Source of the DNA: Bog-159 sp050011755
Lineage (GTDB): Bacteria; Acidobacteriota; Terriglobia; Bryobacterales; Bryobacteraceae
Reading direction: 5' to 3'
Assembly (NCBI GenBank): GCA_050011755.1
Contig: JBEKIM010000231.1
Coordinates: forward strand, 1-10,736
Length of the DNA stretch: 10,736 bases
Shown piece after piece: positions 1-8,500 of the stretch. The notes under the pieces are model-generated. The model searched no databases. It had not been told where the DNA came from and saw nothing but the letters and a program-made list of their open reading frames with translations. Position 1 is the stretch's first letter; the number at the start of each line of letters is the position of its first letter. Made by a program: the position numbers and the translations under genes.

Positions 1-2346
1 CTCTCCACCCTGCAAGCTTGCCCGGGACCGGCTTCCTGCACCAACACGGCCACCATTACGATTACCCCATCCAGCGGTTCGGCCCCCGCCCCGCCCCCGG
101 TGAATGTCACTCTGACGGTAATCCCCGCAGTGTCCCAACTGAGCGTCTATCCGCAGTTCGTGACCGCCTCCGCGGTGGCCGACGGCGCCAGCCTGCAACA
201 GCAGTTCCAAGTCACCAATACGGGCGGCGGAACGCTGACCTATACGGTTACGCCTCCTACGGTTCCATGGCTTACGGTTTCCTGCGGCGCACAGGGACAA
301 GTCGGATTCTCCACGCCGGCATCGGTCTGTCTTACGCTCAAGCCGCCGGCCCAGGGGGGAGTCTATCAGTACCCCTTGGTGGTCAGTGCGGGGGCCGGGA
401 CGCCCGGCTCGCCCTTTACCGTGAATGTCACCTTGCAGGTCAGCGAGGGCGCCGAATCGGTGATTTCGCTGGCGCCGGGCGCCATGAGCTTCACCGCGGT
501 CAGCGGTGGCATCGCGCCCGCCACCCAGATCCTGAACGTCTTCAACTTCGGCACAGGCCAGATGAGTTGGAGCGCGCAAGCCAGTACGCTGAACCAGAGT
601 CCGTGGTTGCAACTGTCGTCCGGCGCCAGTTGCATGGACGGCGGCCAGAGTGTTACGGGGATGGCGACCAGCGGCGGTCTGCCGGGCTCGATGACGGTGT
701 GCGTCGACCCGAAACAGGCGCGCCCCGGAGCGAATTATGGCCAGATCGCGGTGAGCGCGTCGAATGCAGGCAATTCACCGGAAACGATCACGGTGCTGTT
801 CAATTTATTGGCGACGGGGACGCCGGTGCCTGAGGTGGCGTTCCCCACGGGTGTGGTGCTGCAGGCGACGAAAGGCTCCAGCGCCGCGGTACAACCGGCG
901 GTAAACTGCACGAACTTTAACGCCGACTCTGTGGGATTCCATATCATCAGCGTGACGGACACTGGAAACTCGTGGCTGACGACGGATATACCGGGCCAGC
1001 AGGGGACTTTGCCGGGCCAGATCACAGGTCCCTTGCACGTGCTCGCGGATGCGACCGCGCTCGACGTGGGGACTTACCATGGGCAGATCCGGATCGGCTT
1101 CACTGACGGCACGACGCCGGTCATCGATGTGATCCTGGTAGTGAGCGAGAGCCAGGGCAGCACGGCGGCACCGGCTCACGCGCAGGAGCGTCCGCGCACG
1201 TCGCCGCCGAATTGCCCGGGAGGGAGCGTGTTGCCGCCGCAGTTCATCGATGTGTATAAGCAGGGCTTCCAGGTGGAGGCCGGGGGCACCTCGACGCTGC
1301 TGGTGCAGGTACACGATACCTGCGGCAACGCGATCACGGATGCCGACCCGCATTCAACCATGAACGTGATCATCACCACGCCGGCGGAGCAAACGGTGCC
1401 GGAATTGTTTTACAGCGCGGCGCAGAACGCCTGGGTGTATGGGTGGCAGCCGACCATGTCGGATATGGGCCCGGTGACCCTGCAAGCGGTAGCGGCACTG
1501 GGACTGGGGGGCGCGGTGATCGGGGGCCGGTCGGACATTTGGTCGGGCAGTGTAACGGCGGCGGCAGCAGGAGGGGCGGCCGAGCCGACGGCGGTGGGCA
1601 GCGCTGCCGATACCCAACTGGCAAACGGATTTACGGCGGTGAACCAGGTGGCGGCAGGCAGTTATATCTCGATCTCCGGATACGATTTGGCGGACGGGTT
1701 GGACAGCCATTACCCGTGGCCCATGCAGGACCAAGGGGCCTACGTGACGCTCGGTGGGGTGCCGCTGATGCTGGAATATGTCAGCCCGGGCCAGGTGAAT
1801 GCGCTCATTCCTACGACGGGGTTGCCGATGAATGCGCCGCTGCCGCTGAAGATCCTGCGGGACGGCACGCAGTCACTAGAGGATCTACAGATATCGGTGA
1901 CGAGCCTGCAACCGGCGATCTTCCTGGCCGGGGATCAGAGTCTGCCCGAGCAGGGAGCGGTGCTGATCGCGAACACGAGCAGCCTGGCGGCGCCGGCGGG
2001 TTTTAGGCCGGGCTCCGTGCCGGTACCGGCGGGAGGCTACATCGAAATCTACTGTAACGGGCTGGGGCCGGTGAACAATCCGCCGCCGGATGGGCAACTG
2101 GCTGGCTACGACCTGGTCGCCGACACGACCACCACCACACCGCATGTTTTCATAGGCAATCCAGCCGTGGAGGTGCCGGCCGTACTGTATTCGGGGCTGG
2201 CGCCAGGGCTCTCGGCATTGTACCAGGTGGATATTCAAGTTCCGGCAGGCACGCCTCCGGGCGATGCGATTCCGATCATGATTCAGATGACCACGCCGGC
2301 AGGGGCCATCGTATCGTCGAACACGGCTACCATCGCGGTGCAGTGA
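1..2346 (+). CDS. Large exported multi-domain protein with BACON-like repeats and C-terminal TIGR03437 domain (5' end outside window)
   Basis: The frame is open from base 1 to the TGA at 2344-2346 (781 codons). The ATG at 100 falls inside a repeat, so it is not the true start; the N-terminus lies to the left. Residues 1-40 are the tail of one repeat ending in a VNVTLTV strand. Residues about 47-146, 155-270 and 279-381 are three further BACON-like/Ig-like beta repeats, with PWLTV- and PWLQL-type motifs and VNVTLQV-type ends. A Pro-rich linker (about 382-412) leads to another Ig-like domain (about 414-515) with a Cys pair. Residues about 540-781 match TIGR03437, with landmarks AAGSYISISGYDL, YVSPGQVNALIP, IEIYCNGLGPV and YSGLAPGLSALYQVDIQVP. 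That family is abundant in Solibacter and has no known function. A surface or secreted binding role is inferred; the signal peptide is not in view. The next gene starts 40 bases downstream on the same strand. Confidence 0.93.
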   Translation, partial: LSTLQACPGPASCTNTATITITPSSGSAPAPPPVNVTLTVIPAVSQLSVYPQFVTASAVADGASLQQQFQVTNTGGGTLTYTVTPPTVPWLTVSCGAQGQVGFSTPASVCLTLKPPAQGGVYQYPLVVSAGAGTPGSPFTVNVTLQVSEGAESVISLAPGAMSFTAVSGGIAPATQILNVFNFGTGQMSWSAQASTLNQSPWLQLSSGASCMDGGQSVTGMATSGGLPGSMTVCVDPKQARPGANYGQIAVSASNAGNSPETITVLFNLLATGTPVPEVAFPTGVVLQATKGSSAAVQPAVNCTNFNADSVGFHIISVTDTGNSWLTTDIPGQQGTLPGQITGPLHVLADATALDVGTYHGQIRIGFTDGTTPVIDVILVVSESQGSTAAPAHAQERPRTSPPNCPGGSVLPPQFIDVYKQGFQVEAGGTSTLLVQVHDTCGNAITDADPHSTMNVIITTPAEQTVPELFYSAAQNAWVYGWQPTMSDMGPVTLQAVAALGLGGAVIGGRSDIWSGSVTAAAAGGAAEPTAVGSAADTQLANGFTAVNQVAAGSYISISGYDLADGLDSHYPWPMQDQGAYVTLGGVPLMLEYVSPGQVNALIPTTGLPMNAPLPLKILRDGTQSLEDLQISVTSLQPAIFLAGDQSLPEQGAVLIANTSSLAAPAGFRPGSVPVPAGGYIEIYCNGLGPVNNPPPDGQLAGYDLVADTTTTTPHVFIGNPAVEVPAVLYSGLAPGLSALYQVDIQVPAGTPPGDAIPIMIQMTTPAGAIVSSNTATIAVQ

Positions 2347-2372
2347 AACCAAGATGCAAGCAGTTTAGCTAC

Positions 2373-2379
2373 AAGGGGA
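2373..2379 (+). promoter_or_regulatory. Ribosome binding site of the beta-barrel gene
   Basis: The purine run AAGGGGA ends 7 bases before the ATG at 2387. It fixes that ATG, which also gives a complete signal peptide. No convincing promoter is visible in the 40-base gap from the preceding stop, which favours read-through from upstream. Confidence 0.65.
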
Positions 2380-2386
2380 AAAGTAA

Positions 2387-3022
2387 ATGGAAAAACGAGC
2401 AGTGTACGTATTGGGCTTGCTAGCGATGGGCGTGGTCTGCCCGGCGTTCGCCGAGGATGCCGCGATTCTGAGACAGAACGAATTTGAGCTTGGTTTATTT
2501 GGTGGTTTCAGCTACGGAGTGGATCACTCCCGATTCATGGGGGGAGGCAATGTGACTTACTCCGCCCTGAGCTGGCTGCTGCCCTATGCCGAGGTCAGCT
2601 ACTTTCCGAGTATTCAGAGAACGGCCTTCAGCCCTAGCAACGGCGACAAAGAGGTTTATGATCTGCCCCTGAGTGACGTCAACTTTGGCGTGCATATCCG
2701 GAAGCGCCTGCCGCACACGCCCATCGTCCCGTACCTCGTGGCGGGGGTGGGTCTGCTGCATTCGCCCGAGCGCGAGGAGAAGAGGTATACTCTCACCGAC
2801 ACGGGCTATTCCAAAACCTACGACCTTGTCCCCGTAGCGGCCAGCACGGACTTCGCGGAAAATGTCGGAGCGGGCTTTCGCTGGTACATTAAGGAGCAAT
2901 TCGGGCTGAGGGCCGAGACGAAAGGGTATCACTTAAGCGGCGGCCCGCTCACGGCGGCCGGTACAGGCTCTCACTGGATCGGTCGCGCGACGTTCGGCAT
3001 ATTCTTCCAGTTTGGGCGTTAA
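2387..3022 (+). CDS. Small outer-membrane beta-barrel protein
   Basis: The product has 211 residues. A Sec signal peptide is plain: MEKR, a hydrophobic core (residues 5-20) and an AFA cleavage site after about residue 22, leaving a mature start of EDAAIL. The mature part has alternating hydrophobic and aromatic strands separated by short turns, for example FELGLFGGFSYG, LPYAEVSYFP, VPYLVAGVGLLHS, VGAGFRWYI and a final ATFGIFFQFG. This fits a porin-like barrel of about 8 strands (OmpA/OmpW/OMP_b-brl type), which is close to the usual size for such proteins. The last strand is rich in Phe, as expected for a BAM-recognised end, although the chain ends in Arg rather than an aromatic residue. No periplasmic or peptidoglycan-binding domain is present. 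Cargo or ligand is unknown. It sits between an exported multi-domain protein and an unrecognised gene with gaps of about 40 bases, so a shared transcript is likely but unproven. Confidence 0.85.
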   Translation: MEKRAVYVLGLLAMGVVCPAFAEDAAILRQNEFELGLFGGFSYGVDHSRFMGGGNVTYSALSWLLPYAEVSYFPSIQRTAFSPSNGDKEVYDLPLSDVNFGVHIRKRLPHTPIVPYLVAGVGLLHSPEREEKRYTLTDTGYSKTYDLVPVAASTDFAENVGAGFRWYIKEQFGLRAETKGYHLSGGPLTAAGTGSHWIGRATFGIFFQFGR

Positions 3023-3050
3023 GCTCCAAATTCGGTCTAAGAGTTATTTC

Positions 3051-3058
3051 GGAGGAGG
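3051..3058 (+). promoter_or_regulatory. Strong ribosome binding site of the 205-residue gene
   Basis: GGAGGAGG lies 2 to 6 bases before the ATG at 3061, depending on which GGAGG is used. It is the best Shine-Dalgarno match near any start in the window. It supports translation of an otherwise unrecognised reading frame and selects this ATG. Confidence 0.75.
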
Positions 3059-3060
3059 CA

Positions 3061-3678
3061 ATGGATCACACCCATGTGCACGCGGTTATAGAACTCGTAG
3101 ATAAAGGCGGCAAAGCTGTCGACACCGCCAACAGCGGCGTCAATGTAGTGGCAAAGACTATCGCCGCTTCGCACGCGTTCCGCAAGTACGACTGGCTGCG
3201 CAAGGCGCCCGTCAAGAACGCCAGCGGGAATTTGCGGGGCATGGTGGTCAACGGAAACGCCAGAGTGGTCTACGACTTCACCATCAAGTACGGCAGCAAG
3301 ATCGAAAGGTTCAACACTTTTGTTACCGTAGCGGTGGCGCTGGCGGATTCGTTTGAGCAGATCGGTGACATTGTGCAGTCCAAGGACCCAGGGGGTCTCA
3401 AGTGCGCCAAATTAGGAACGCAGGCCACAGCCATCGCCATGAATGTCCTGACAGGTATTGTGACGACGCCGGCGCACGCGGTCCTCATGTCGATGCAGGG
3501 GTATTGCGATATGGCTGACGTTGCGCGGGGGATACCGGTTGGGACCTGTGGCCAGACACTGAAGGCGGTCGATGCGATCATTGAATCCGCCGCCAAGCAG
3601 GTAAGCGATGGAAACAACATCTATACGTTTGTAAACACGACTATCACGCCGCGTGTATCGAAAGCTTTTGGGCTTTAG
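3061..3678 (+). CDS. Hypothetical protein, 205 residues, no recognised family
   Basis: I do not recognise this protein. The reading frame is supported by a strong Shine-Dalgarno sequence, by its position 38 bases after the beta-barrel gene, and by balanced amino acid use without the Arg/Gly/Pro excess of shadow frames in this GC-rich DNA. It begins MDHTHVHAVIELV, with three His in the first seven residues and no signal peptide. Residues 1-45 look helical and mildly basic; about 58-80 could form beta strands (MVVNGNARVVYDFTIKYG). Two hydrophobic helices follow (about 83-105 and 117-145), the second rich in Ala, Thr and Met. They may be buried helices or weak membrane segments. Cysteines are at 115, 149 and 163. 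The alternation of Ala/Val-rich helices could suit a small membrane-interacting or helical bundle protein, but no function is claimed. A hairpin lies just after its stop. Confidence 0.72.
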   Translation: MDHTHVHAVIELVDKGGKAVDTANSGVNVVAKTIAASHAFRKYDWLRKAPVKNASGNLRGMVVNGNARVVYDFTIKYGSKIERFNTFVTVAVALADSFEQIGDIVQSKDPGGLKCAKLGTQATAIAMNVLTGIVTTPAHAVLMSMQGYCDMADVARGIPVGTCGQTLKAVDAIIESAAKQVSDGNNIYTFVNTTITPRVSKAFGL

Positions 3679-3695
3679 CGGCTTTCGTACAGCCG

Positions 3696-3712
3696 GCCAC
3701 CAGAGTGGTGGC
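3696..3712 (+). terminator. GC-rich hairpin after the 205-residue gene, possible terminator
   Basis: GCCACCA and TGGTGGC are perfect inverted repeats around a GAG core. They form a 7-bp stem with a 3-base loop, or more realistically a 6-bp stem with a 5-base loop, starting 17 bases after the stop of the 205-residue gene. No T tract follows, so it is not a classical intrinsic terminator; it may act as a pause site or a 3'-end stabiliser. A weaker 4-bp GGCT/AGCC hairpin precedes it (3680-3694). Confidence 0.35.
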
Positions 3713-4156
3713 TCTGCCAAGAAATGGACATGGCGGATTTGCGGTACACCCCGCAGTGTCTACCGGAAGGCAGCCGCGCGGTCCGGCATCGGGCGATTTC
3801 AATGGCGATGGCGAGTTGGATATGGCCGTGGCCAACTCCAACAACTACACGACTACTCTGGCGCACACGCCGGTGTCATTCGGCTATGTTGGTGTTAGTG
3901 AGTCCAGGCCGGCGAAATATGTGCGGGTCACGAATGCCAGCGCCCTGGCGGCGCCGGTGTTTAAGCCGACGGCAACCGGCGCCCGCCGCGCCACGCTTGG
4001 GATCGCCGATAACGGTACGGGCAGTCCGCAAACCGCAGCGCCGACAGGAAGCGGTTCACCGTTACCGACAATGGCATCATTACGACGCAAGAGGTCAAGG
4101 TCACCGGGACAGGCCAACAGGCTTGGGCCAGAACACGATCGAAGTGGCGGCAGTGA
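3699..4156 (+). pseudogene. Decayed fragment of an FG-GAP/VCBS and choice-of-anchor D repeat protein
   Basis: This is what fills the 570 bases between the two intact genes. In the frame of base 3705 one reads an FG-GAP/VCBS repeat (about 3705-3850): RNGHGGFAV, then GDFNGDGELDMAVANSN, the usual Asp/Asn-Gly metal-binding loop. It joins directly to a choice-of-anchor D repeat (about 3867-4050): VSFGYVGVSES, YVRVTNASAL, then PTATGARRATLGIADNGTG and SPQTAAPTGSGS. The roughly 40 residues normally between the VTN strand and the PT..G strand are missing. From about 4049 the frame of base 4043 carries a second such repeat end (FTVTDNGIITTQEVKVTGTG), then a stop at 4154. A frameshift and at least two deletions are therefore visible. 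There is no Shine-Dalgarno sequence or signal peptide, and the only early start codons (GTG) fall inside a hairpin. The intact relative in spirit is the anchor D domain of the giant gene on the other strand. Confidence 0.75.
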
Positions 4157-4248
4157 ATACTGCGTTTAGGGGCAAGGCAAGGATCGACGCCGGTAGGTCT
4201 TAGGTTCAAATGTCGCGATACCTCGGAACGCTGCCGGCGCCCTACAAC

Positions 4249-5511
4249 TCACACCGCGCTCATCAGGACTTCGCGCAAGCGGCGCGCGACGATCATCTCT
4301 TCACCCGGCTCTAACATCCACACGCCGACTACGATGGTGTTGACGTCCGTCGGCAGCCCGGCGCTTCCTTCTTTGGTGCCAGTGGCCGGGTTTAATTCAA
4401 TGCTCGGATTGCCGCGGCTCAACTTCTCCTTCACTTCTAGAGGCGCGATCTTGACGCGCTGTTGATCGTAGCGGATCAGCAAATGCGGCACCTGGTTGGC
4501 CACGGGTGGTATGACGGTGCGGCATTGCAGCGTGGGCACGTCTTTCAGATGTTCGGAAATACGGGCGGCGCGCCGCTCGAACTCGGCCTGCATGGCTTCG
4601 TCGGACTGCCTCAAAAACCAGTCCACCGCCGCCACCATGCCGACAATCTGTTCCTTGGCGACTTTCATGCCGCGCCCCACGCAATCGTCGAACGGATTGT
4701 TGCTGGCGACTGCGGCGGCGATCAGGTCCTTCCTTCCCAGAAGCAGGCCGGCGTTTTGGGGACCGCGAATCCCCTTGCCTCCGGAGAAGGTGACCAGGTC
4801 GAACCCCATTTGCGTGTATTTCCAGAGATTGGAGATGGGCGGAACATCGGCGGCCGCATCGTTGAAGCAGGGGACGCCGTGCCGGTGCGCCACTCGAATC
4901 CAATCTTCGCGGCTGATGCCGCCCTGCTCAGCAGCGTTAAAGAAATGGGCCATGACCGTGCGTTCGGTGAAGGCCGTTTCATATTCCGCCAGGGTCTCCA
5001 CCTCGACGAAGCGGATGCCGCAGTTCGCCAGGGCGTGATCGTAGCCATACCGATGAGCCTTCTGCACGATGACTTCATTCTTCCGGCCCACCGCTCCCGT
5101 GGGCACATCGTGCGGCGTGCAGTTGTTCATCGCGATCAGGCAGGCGGATGTGCCGAGGGTGAGGGCGGAGGCGGCTCCTGCCGTTACCATGGCCTCTTCG
5201 CAGCGCAAGCGCTTGGCAAGGTATTCCCCGGCCTTGGTCTGCAACTCAATCAACCGCACAGGATTCTTAGCCGCGCGGGCGACGGCGGCCTGCACCGGAG
5301 GCGGCATCGTGGAGGCGGTGAGAACGGTGTAGGTGCCCGCGGCATTCACGATCTTCGTGACGCCGAGCTTGTCATAGTAATCTTCGCCTTCCTCAGCTTC
5401 GCGGTGAGGCGCAGATGCGGCCCGCAGGGAGGCGGACTGCCCGATGCCGCAGGCGGCAAGGGGGATCCGGGTCCATCTGAAGAAATCGCGACGAGTTCGA
5501 GATGGGGTCAT
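4249..5511 (-). CDS. SelA-like (COG1921) PLP-dependent enzyme with Tat-type leader
   Basis: This 420-residue protein belongs to the fold-type I PLP group that includes bacterial selenocysteine synthase SelA and D-glucosaminate-6-phosphate ammonia-lyase DgaE. Landmarks are IVNAAGTYT (54-62), MPPPV (69-73), VTAGAASALTLGT (109-121), HRYGYDHA (153-160), D218 in the FNDAAAD motif, and SGGKG (243-247), where K246 is the expected PLP Schiff-base lysine. The catalytic set appears complete. The N-terminus has a Tat motif, TRRDFFRW (6-13), then a short hydrophobic stretch; LAAC (18-21) could serve as a lipobox and ASA (32-34) as an alternative cleavage site. The start is secure: an in-frame TAG lies four codons upstream. 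No clear Shine-Dalgarno sequence is seen. The gene begins 46 bases after the giant gene's stop, so it could be co-transcribed. The substrate is unknown: no selenium, sugar-acid or amino-acid pathway gene is adjacent. Selenocysteine synthesis itself is unlikely for an exported protein. Confidence 0.9.
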   Translation of the reverse strand: MTPSRTRRDFFRWTRIPLAACGIGQSASLRAASAPHREAEEGEDYYDKLGVTKIVNAAGTYTVLTASTMPPPVQAAVARAAKNPVRLIELQTKAGEYLAKRLRCEEAMVTAGAASALTLGTSACLIAMNNCTPHDVPTGAVGRKNEVIVQKAHRYGYDHALANCGIRFVEVETLAEYETAFTERTVMAHFFNAAEQGGISREDWIRVAHRHGVPCFNDAAADVPPISNLWKYTQMGFDLVTFSGGKGIRGPQNAGLLLGRKDLIAAAVASNNPFDDCVGRGMKVAKEQIVGMVAAVDWFLRQSDEAMQAEFERRAARISEHLKDVPTLQCRTVIPPVANQVPHLLIRYDQQRVKIAPLEVKEKLSRGNPSIELNPATGTKEGSAGLPTDVNTIVVGVWMLEPGEEMIVARRLREVLMSAV

Positions 5512-5557
5512 ATTTGTAGACTAGCGCAGGCGGCGGCATCCACGCGGTGCGTTCTTA

Positions 5558-8500
5558 TCACTTGGTCACCGTCAGGCTGGCATATCCTGAGGCCGTCCTG
5601 TAATCCCCCGCCGCCTGAATGATCGCTGCAAGGTAGTTGGTGTACGTGCCCGCGGCCAGCGTCCCGCTTGGCTTGTAGCTCGCCGTGCACTTCAGCGTAT
5701 CGCCGCTGGAACTGCACGACTGGCCGCTGAACGACCCGGTCGGCGCGCTGAAAGACACCGTACCGGTGGGAGCGGCATCTTTCGAACCCTCGCCGGTAAA
5801 GGTAGCGGTGATCGTCACCGGCGCGGTGGAGGCATGCGCAACCTTCACCGGATTCGGCGTCACCTTGACGATAGGCGCGTCGGCGCCGATCGTGAAGTTA
5901 TTCGTTTGCGCGCTGCTGGCGGCGTTGTAATTGGCGTCGCCGGCATAGGCGGCCGTGATGGTGTAGACGCCCGCTACGTCGTTCACCACCGGGAGGAACA
6001 GCGTGCCGCAAACGATCGGGCTGCTCTTGCCCAGACAAACTACCGGCTCGAAGTGGCCGGAGGCATTAGAACTAAAGCTCAGCAGCGCCCCTTTCCCCGT
6101 GGGCGCCGGACCGGAGCCGGTCCAGCTTATGGTGGCGGTGATGGCGGTACCCAGCGCGGAGCCGTACGGTTCCACGTTCGGTAAGACACTGGTCATGGTT
6201 ACTGTGGGGGTTGACTTAGCCTGGGTGATGGTGAAGTTGTTGGTTTGGATACTGCCGGCAGGGTTGTAGTTGCCGTCGCCCGCGTAGCTCGCCGACATGG
6301 TATACGTACCTGCCGCGTCGGTCTTCGCGGGAGTGAAACTCTGGATGCAGGTGATGGTCGAGCCCGTGGCGCTACAGCTCGGGCTTCCCGCAAAGCTGCC
6401 GCCCGCGGTGGATTTGAACATCAGGCCGCCGGTGGGCGCCGCGCCGCTGCCCGTCCAGGCCAGCGTAGCCGTAATCGCCACAGCGGTGCCGGCGCCATAG
6501 CCCTCGCTGGCAGGACTGACATTGGTAATGGCTACCGTGGGCGTCTGAAGCGTGACCGCATGTCCCAATGAGCCGCTGTTGCCCGTGTGGTTACTGTCCC
6601 CATTGTAAGTCGTGGTGACGGTGTCGGAGCCTCCGGGCAAGACCGAAGTAGTACATGTGGCATCGCCGTATGAGAGAGGAGTGGTGCCGCAGCCGGTGTT
6701 GGCGCTCCAGGTTACCGTGCCGGTGACGACGTGCGGCTGCGCCCCTGTGCGCCGGTGCGCGACCTGTCCGTAATCGCCGCTGATCAGCGCGGTGAAGGTC
6801 ATCGGCGCGCCGTAGGTGGAGGGATTGCTGCCGCCGGTTAGGTACACCTCCTGCCCGGAGCCGGCCATATTGACGGTCTGCTGGAGACTGCCCGTGCTGC
6901 CGGTGTGATCGGTGTCGCCCGAGTAGATGGCTGCGATCGAGTGTCCACCCACCGCCAGCGAGGTGTTTGTCCCCGAAACGGCTTGGCCGCCCTCCAGCGT
7001 GACCGGCGCGCCGACATTGACGCTGTCGATCTGGAATTGGACAGATCCGGTGGCGCCGGCCGTGACCGTGGCCGTGAAATACACGCCCTGGCCATAGGAA
7101 GAAGGATTGGCGCTGGAGGCGAGCCCGGTCATGCTGGATGCCTGCGTGCCGGTGCCTGTCAGCGAGATGGCCTGCAGCGAGGGATTGGCCGCGATCGAAT
7201 TATTGGTGAGCGCCGCCGAAGCGCTCAACGGTCCCAGGCCCGTAGGCATGAAGCTGACGCTCAAATTGCAAGTGGCCCCCGCGGCCAGCGACGAACTGCC
7301 GGTGCAATCGGACGGCGTACCGTTGAGCAGCGTCTGGGTGAAATTGGTTCCCACGATGATGCCCGAAATCGTAAGGTTGGCGTTGCCGCCATTCTGGACC
7401 GTCACCGATTGCGGACTATCGCTACTGGTTCCGCCCACGGGCGTTGATTGGAAACTCAACGTGGGAGCTTGCGAGCGTAGCGCCTCCACCACCTGGCTGT
7501 CGTTGGAATCGCCTATGAATAGGTCGCCGGATCCATCGAGGGCCACTGCCCAAGGGGCGTGGAATCCGCCGCCCACCGCGGGACAGCCAGCCTGCGGACA
7601 TCCACCCACCGGTACTTCCGCCACGTCATTATTCCCGGCATCGGCGACGAACACGTCGCCCGCCGCATCCACCGCAATCCCGATTGGCGAGTTGAAGCCG
7701 CCCGCCACCGTGACCGTCTGCGAACTGCCCGAAGGTACTTCCAGCAGGTTTCCCGAACCGCTATCGGCTACAAAAAGGTCGCCCGCGCTATCCACTGCCA
7801 GACCGCGAGGGTTGTTCCATCCGCTGCCGATGACTACCGGCGCGCCTCCGCCCGCCGGCACTTCAAACACCTGGTTGCTCAGATCGGAAACAAACACATC
7901 GCCCGCGCCATCCACTGCGATACCGCCAGGGCCCTGTAATCCGGTCAACGGCAGCGTGACTTGAGCGGATCCTCCGGCCGGCAGTTCTATTACCTGCTGG
8001 TTGTAGTAATCGGCGACATACACATCGCCCGCGCCATCCACCGCCAAGCCAAAGGCCCGGCCAATTCCGGTGAACGGCAGGGTTATCGCCGGCCCTCCGC
8101 TCGCAGGCAGTTCCAGCACGCGATTTCCATAGTCGCCGGTAAAGACATCACCAGCTGCATCCACCGCCAGAGACAGCGGATGATCGAGGCCTGTGAACGG
8201 CAGCGCCTGGGAAACCGCCGGCGCGAAAGTCATCTGCGACCCTGTGCCCACGCCGCTGATATAGCTGGTGCTCAGCACGTTGTTGTTCGTGTCCGTGAAA
8301 CGGATCGCGCCCAAACGCAGGCCGGGAGCCAGCGGAGTGAAATTCACCTGCACCGTGCATTGCGAGTTGGCGCAATTGAATCCGTTCGCCGCTAAATTAA
8401 AATCCAAACCGGGGGCGCCCTGCGTGACCACTGCCGGTGTCCCCAGCGCGACGGATTCATCCACGTTGAACGTGAGCGCCATCGTCACGCCGCATCCGTT

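Noticed and set aside
100..102. ATG at 100 as the start of the first gene
   Set aside because: The frame is open upstream to base 1, and residues before it complete a beta repeat ending at VNVTLTV.
3705..4169. 154-codon frame starting at GTG as a functional small gene
   Set aside because: The GTG starts lie in a hairpin, there is no ribosome site or signal peptide, the FG-GAP and anchor D units are incomplete, and the end of the second unit is in another frame.
4462..5622. 386-codon open frame on the plus strand, antisense to the PLP enzyme
   Set aside because: It shadows a gene with clear catalytic motifs, its translation is low-complexity with Gly/Arg/His excess, and it has no ribosome site or family match. 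Long antisense frames are expected at this GC content.
7107..7964. 285-codon open frame on the plus strand inside the giant gene
   Set aside because: It lies opposite the anchor D and NHL domains. Its Pro/Ser/Thr-rich periodicity merely mirrors those repeats.
7520..8165. Regular repeats of about 120 bases as a CRISPR-like or regulatory array
   Set aside because: They are in phase with the reading frame and fully explained by NHL blades; the spacing and similarity do not fit a CRISPR array.
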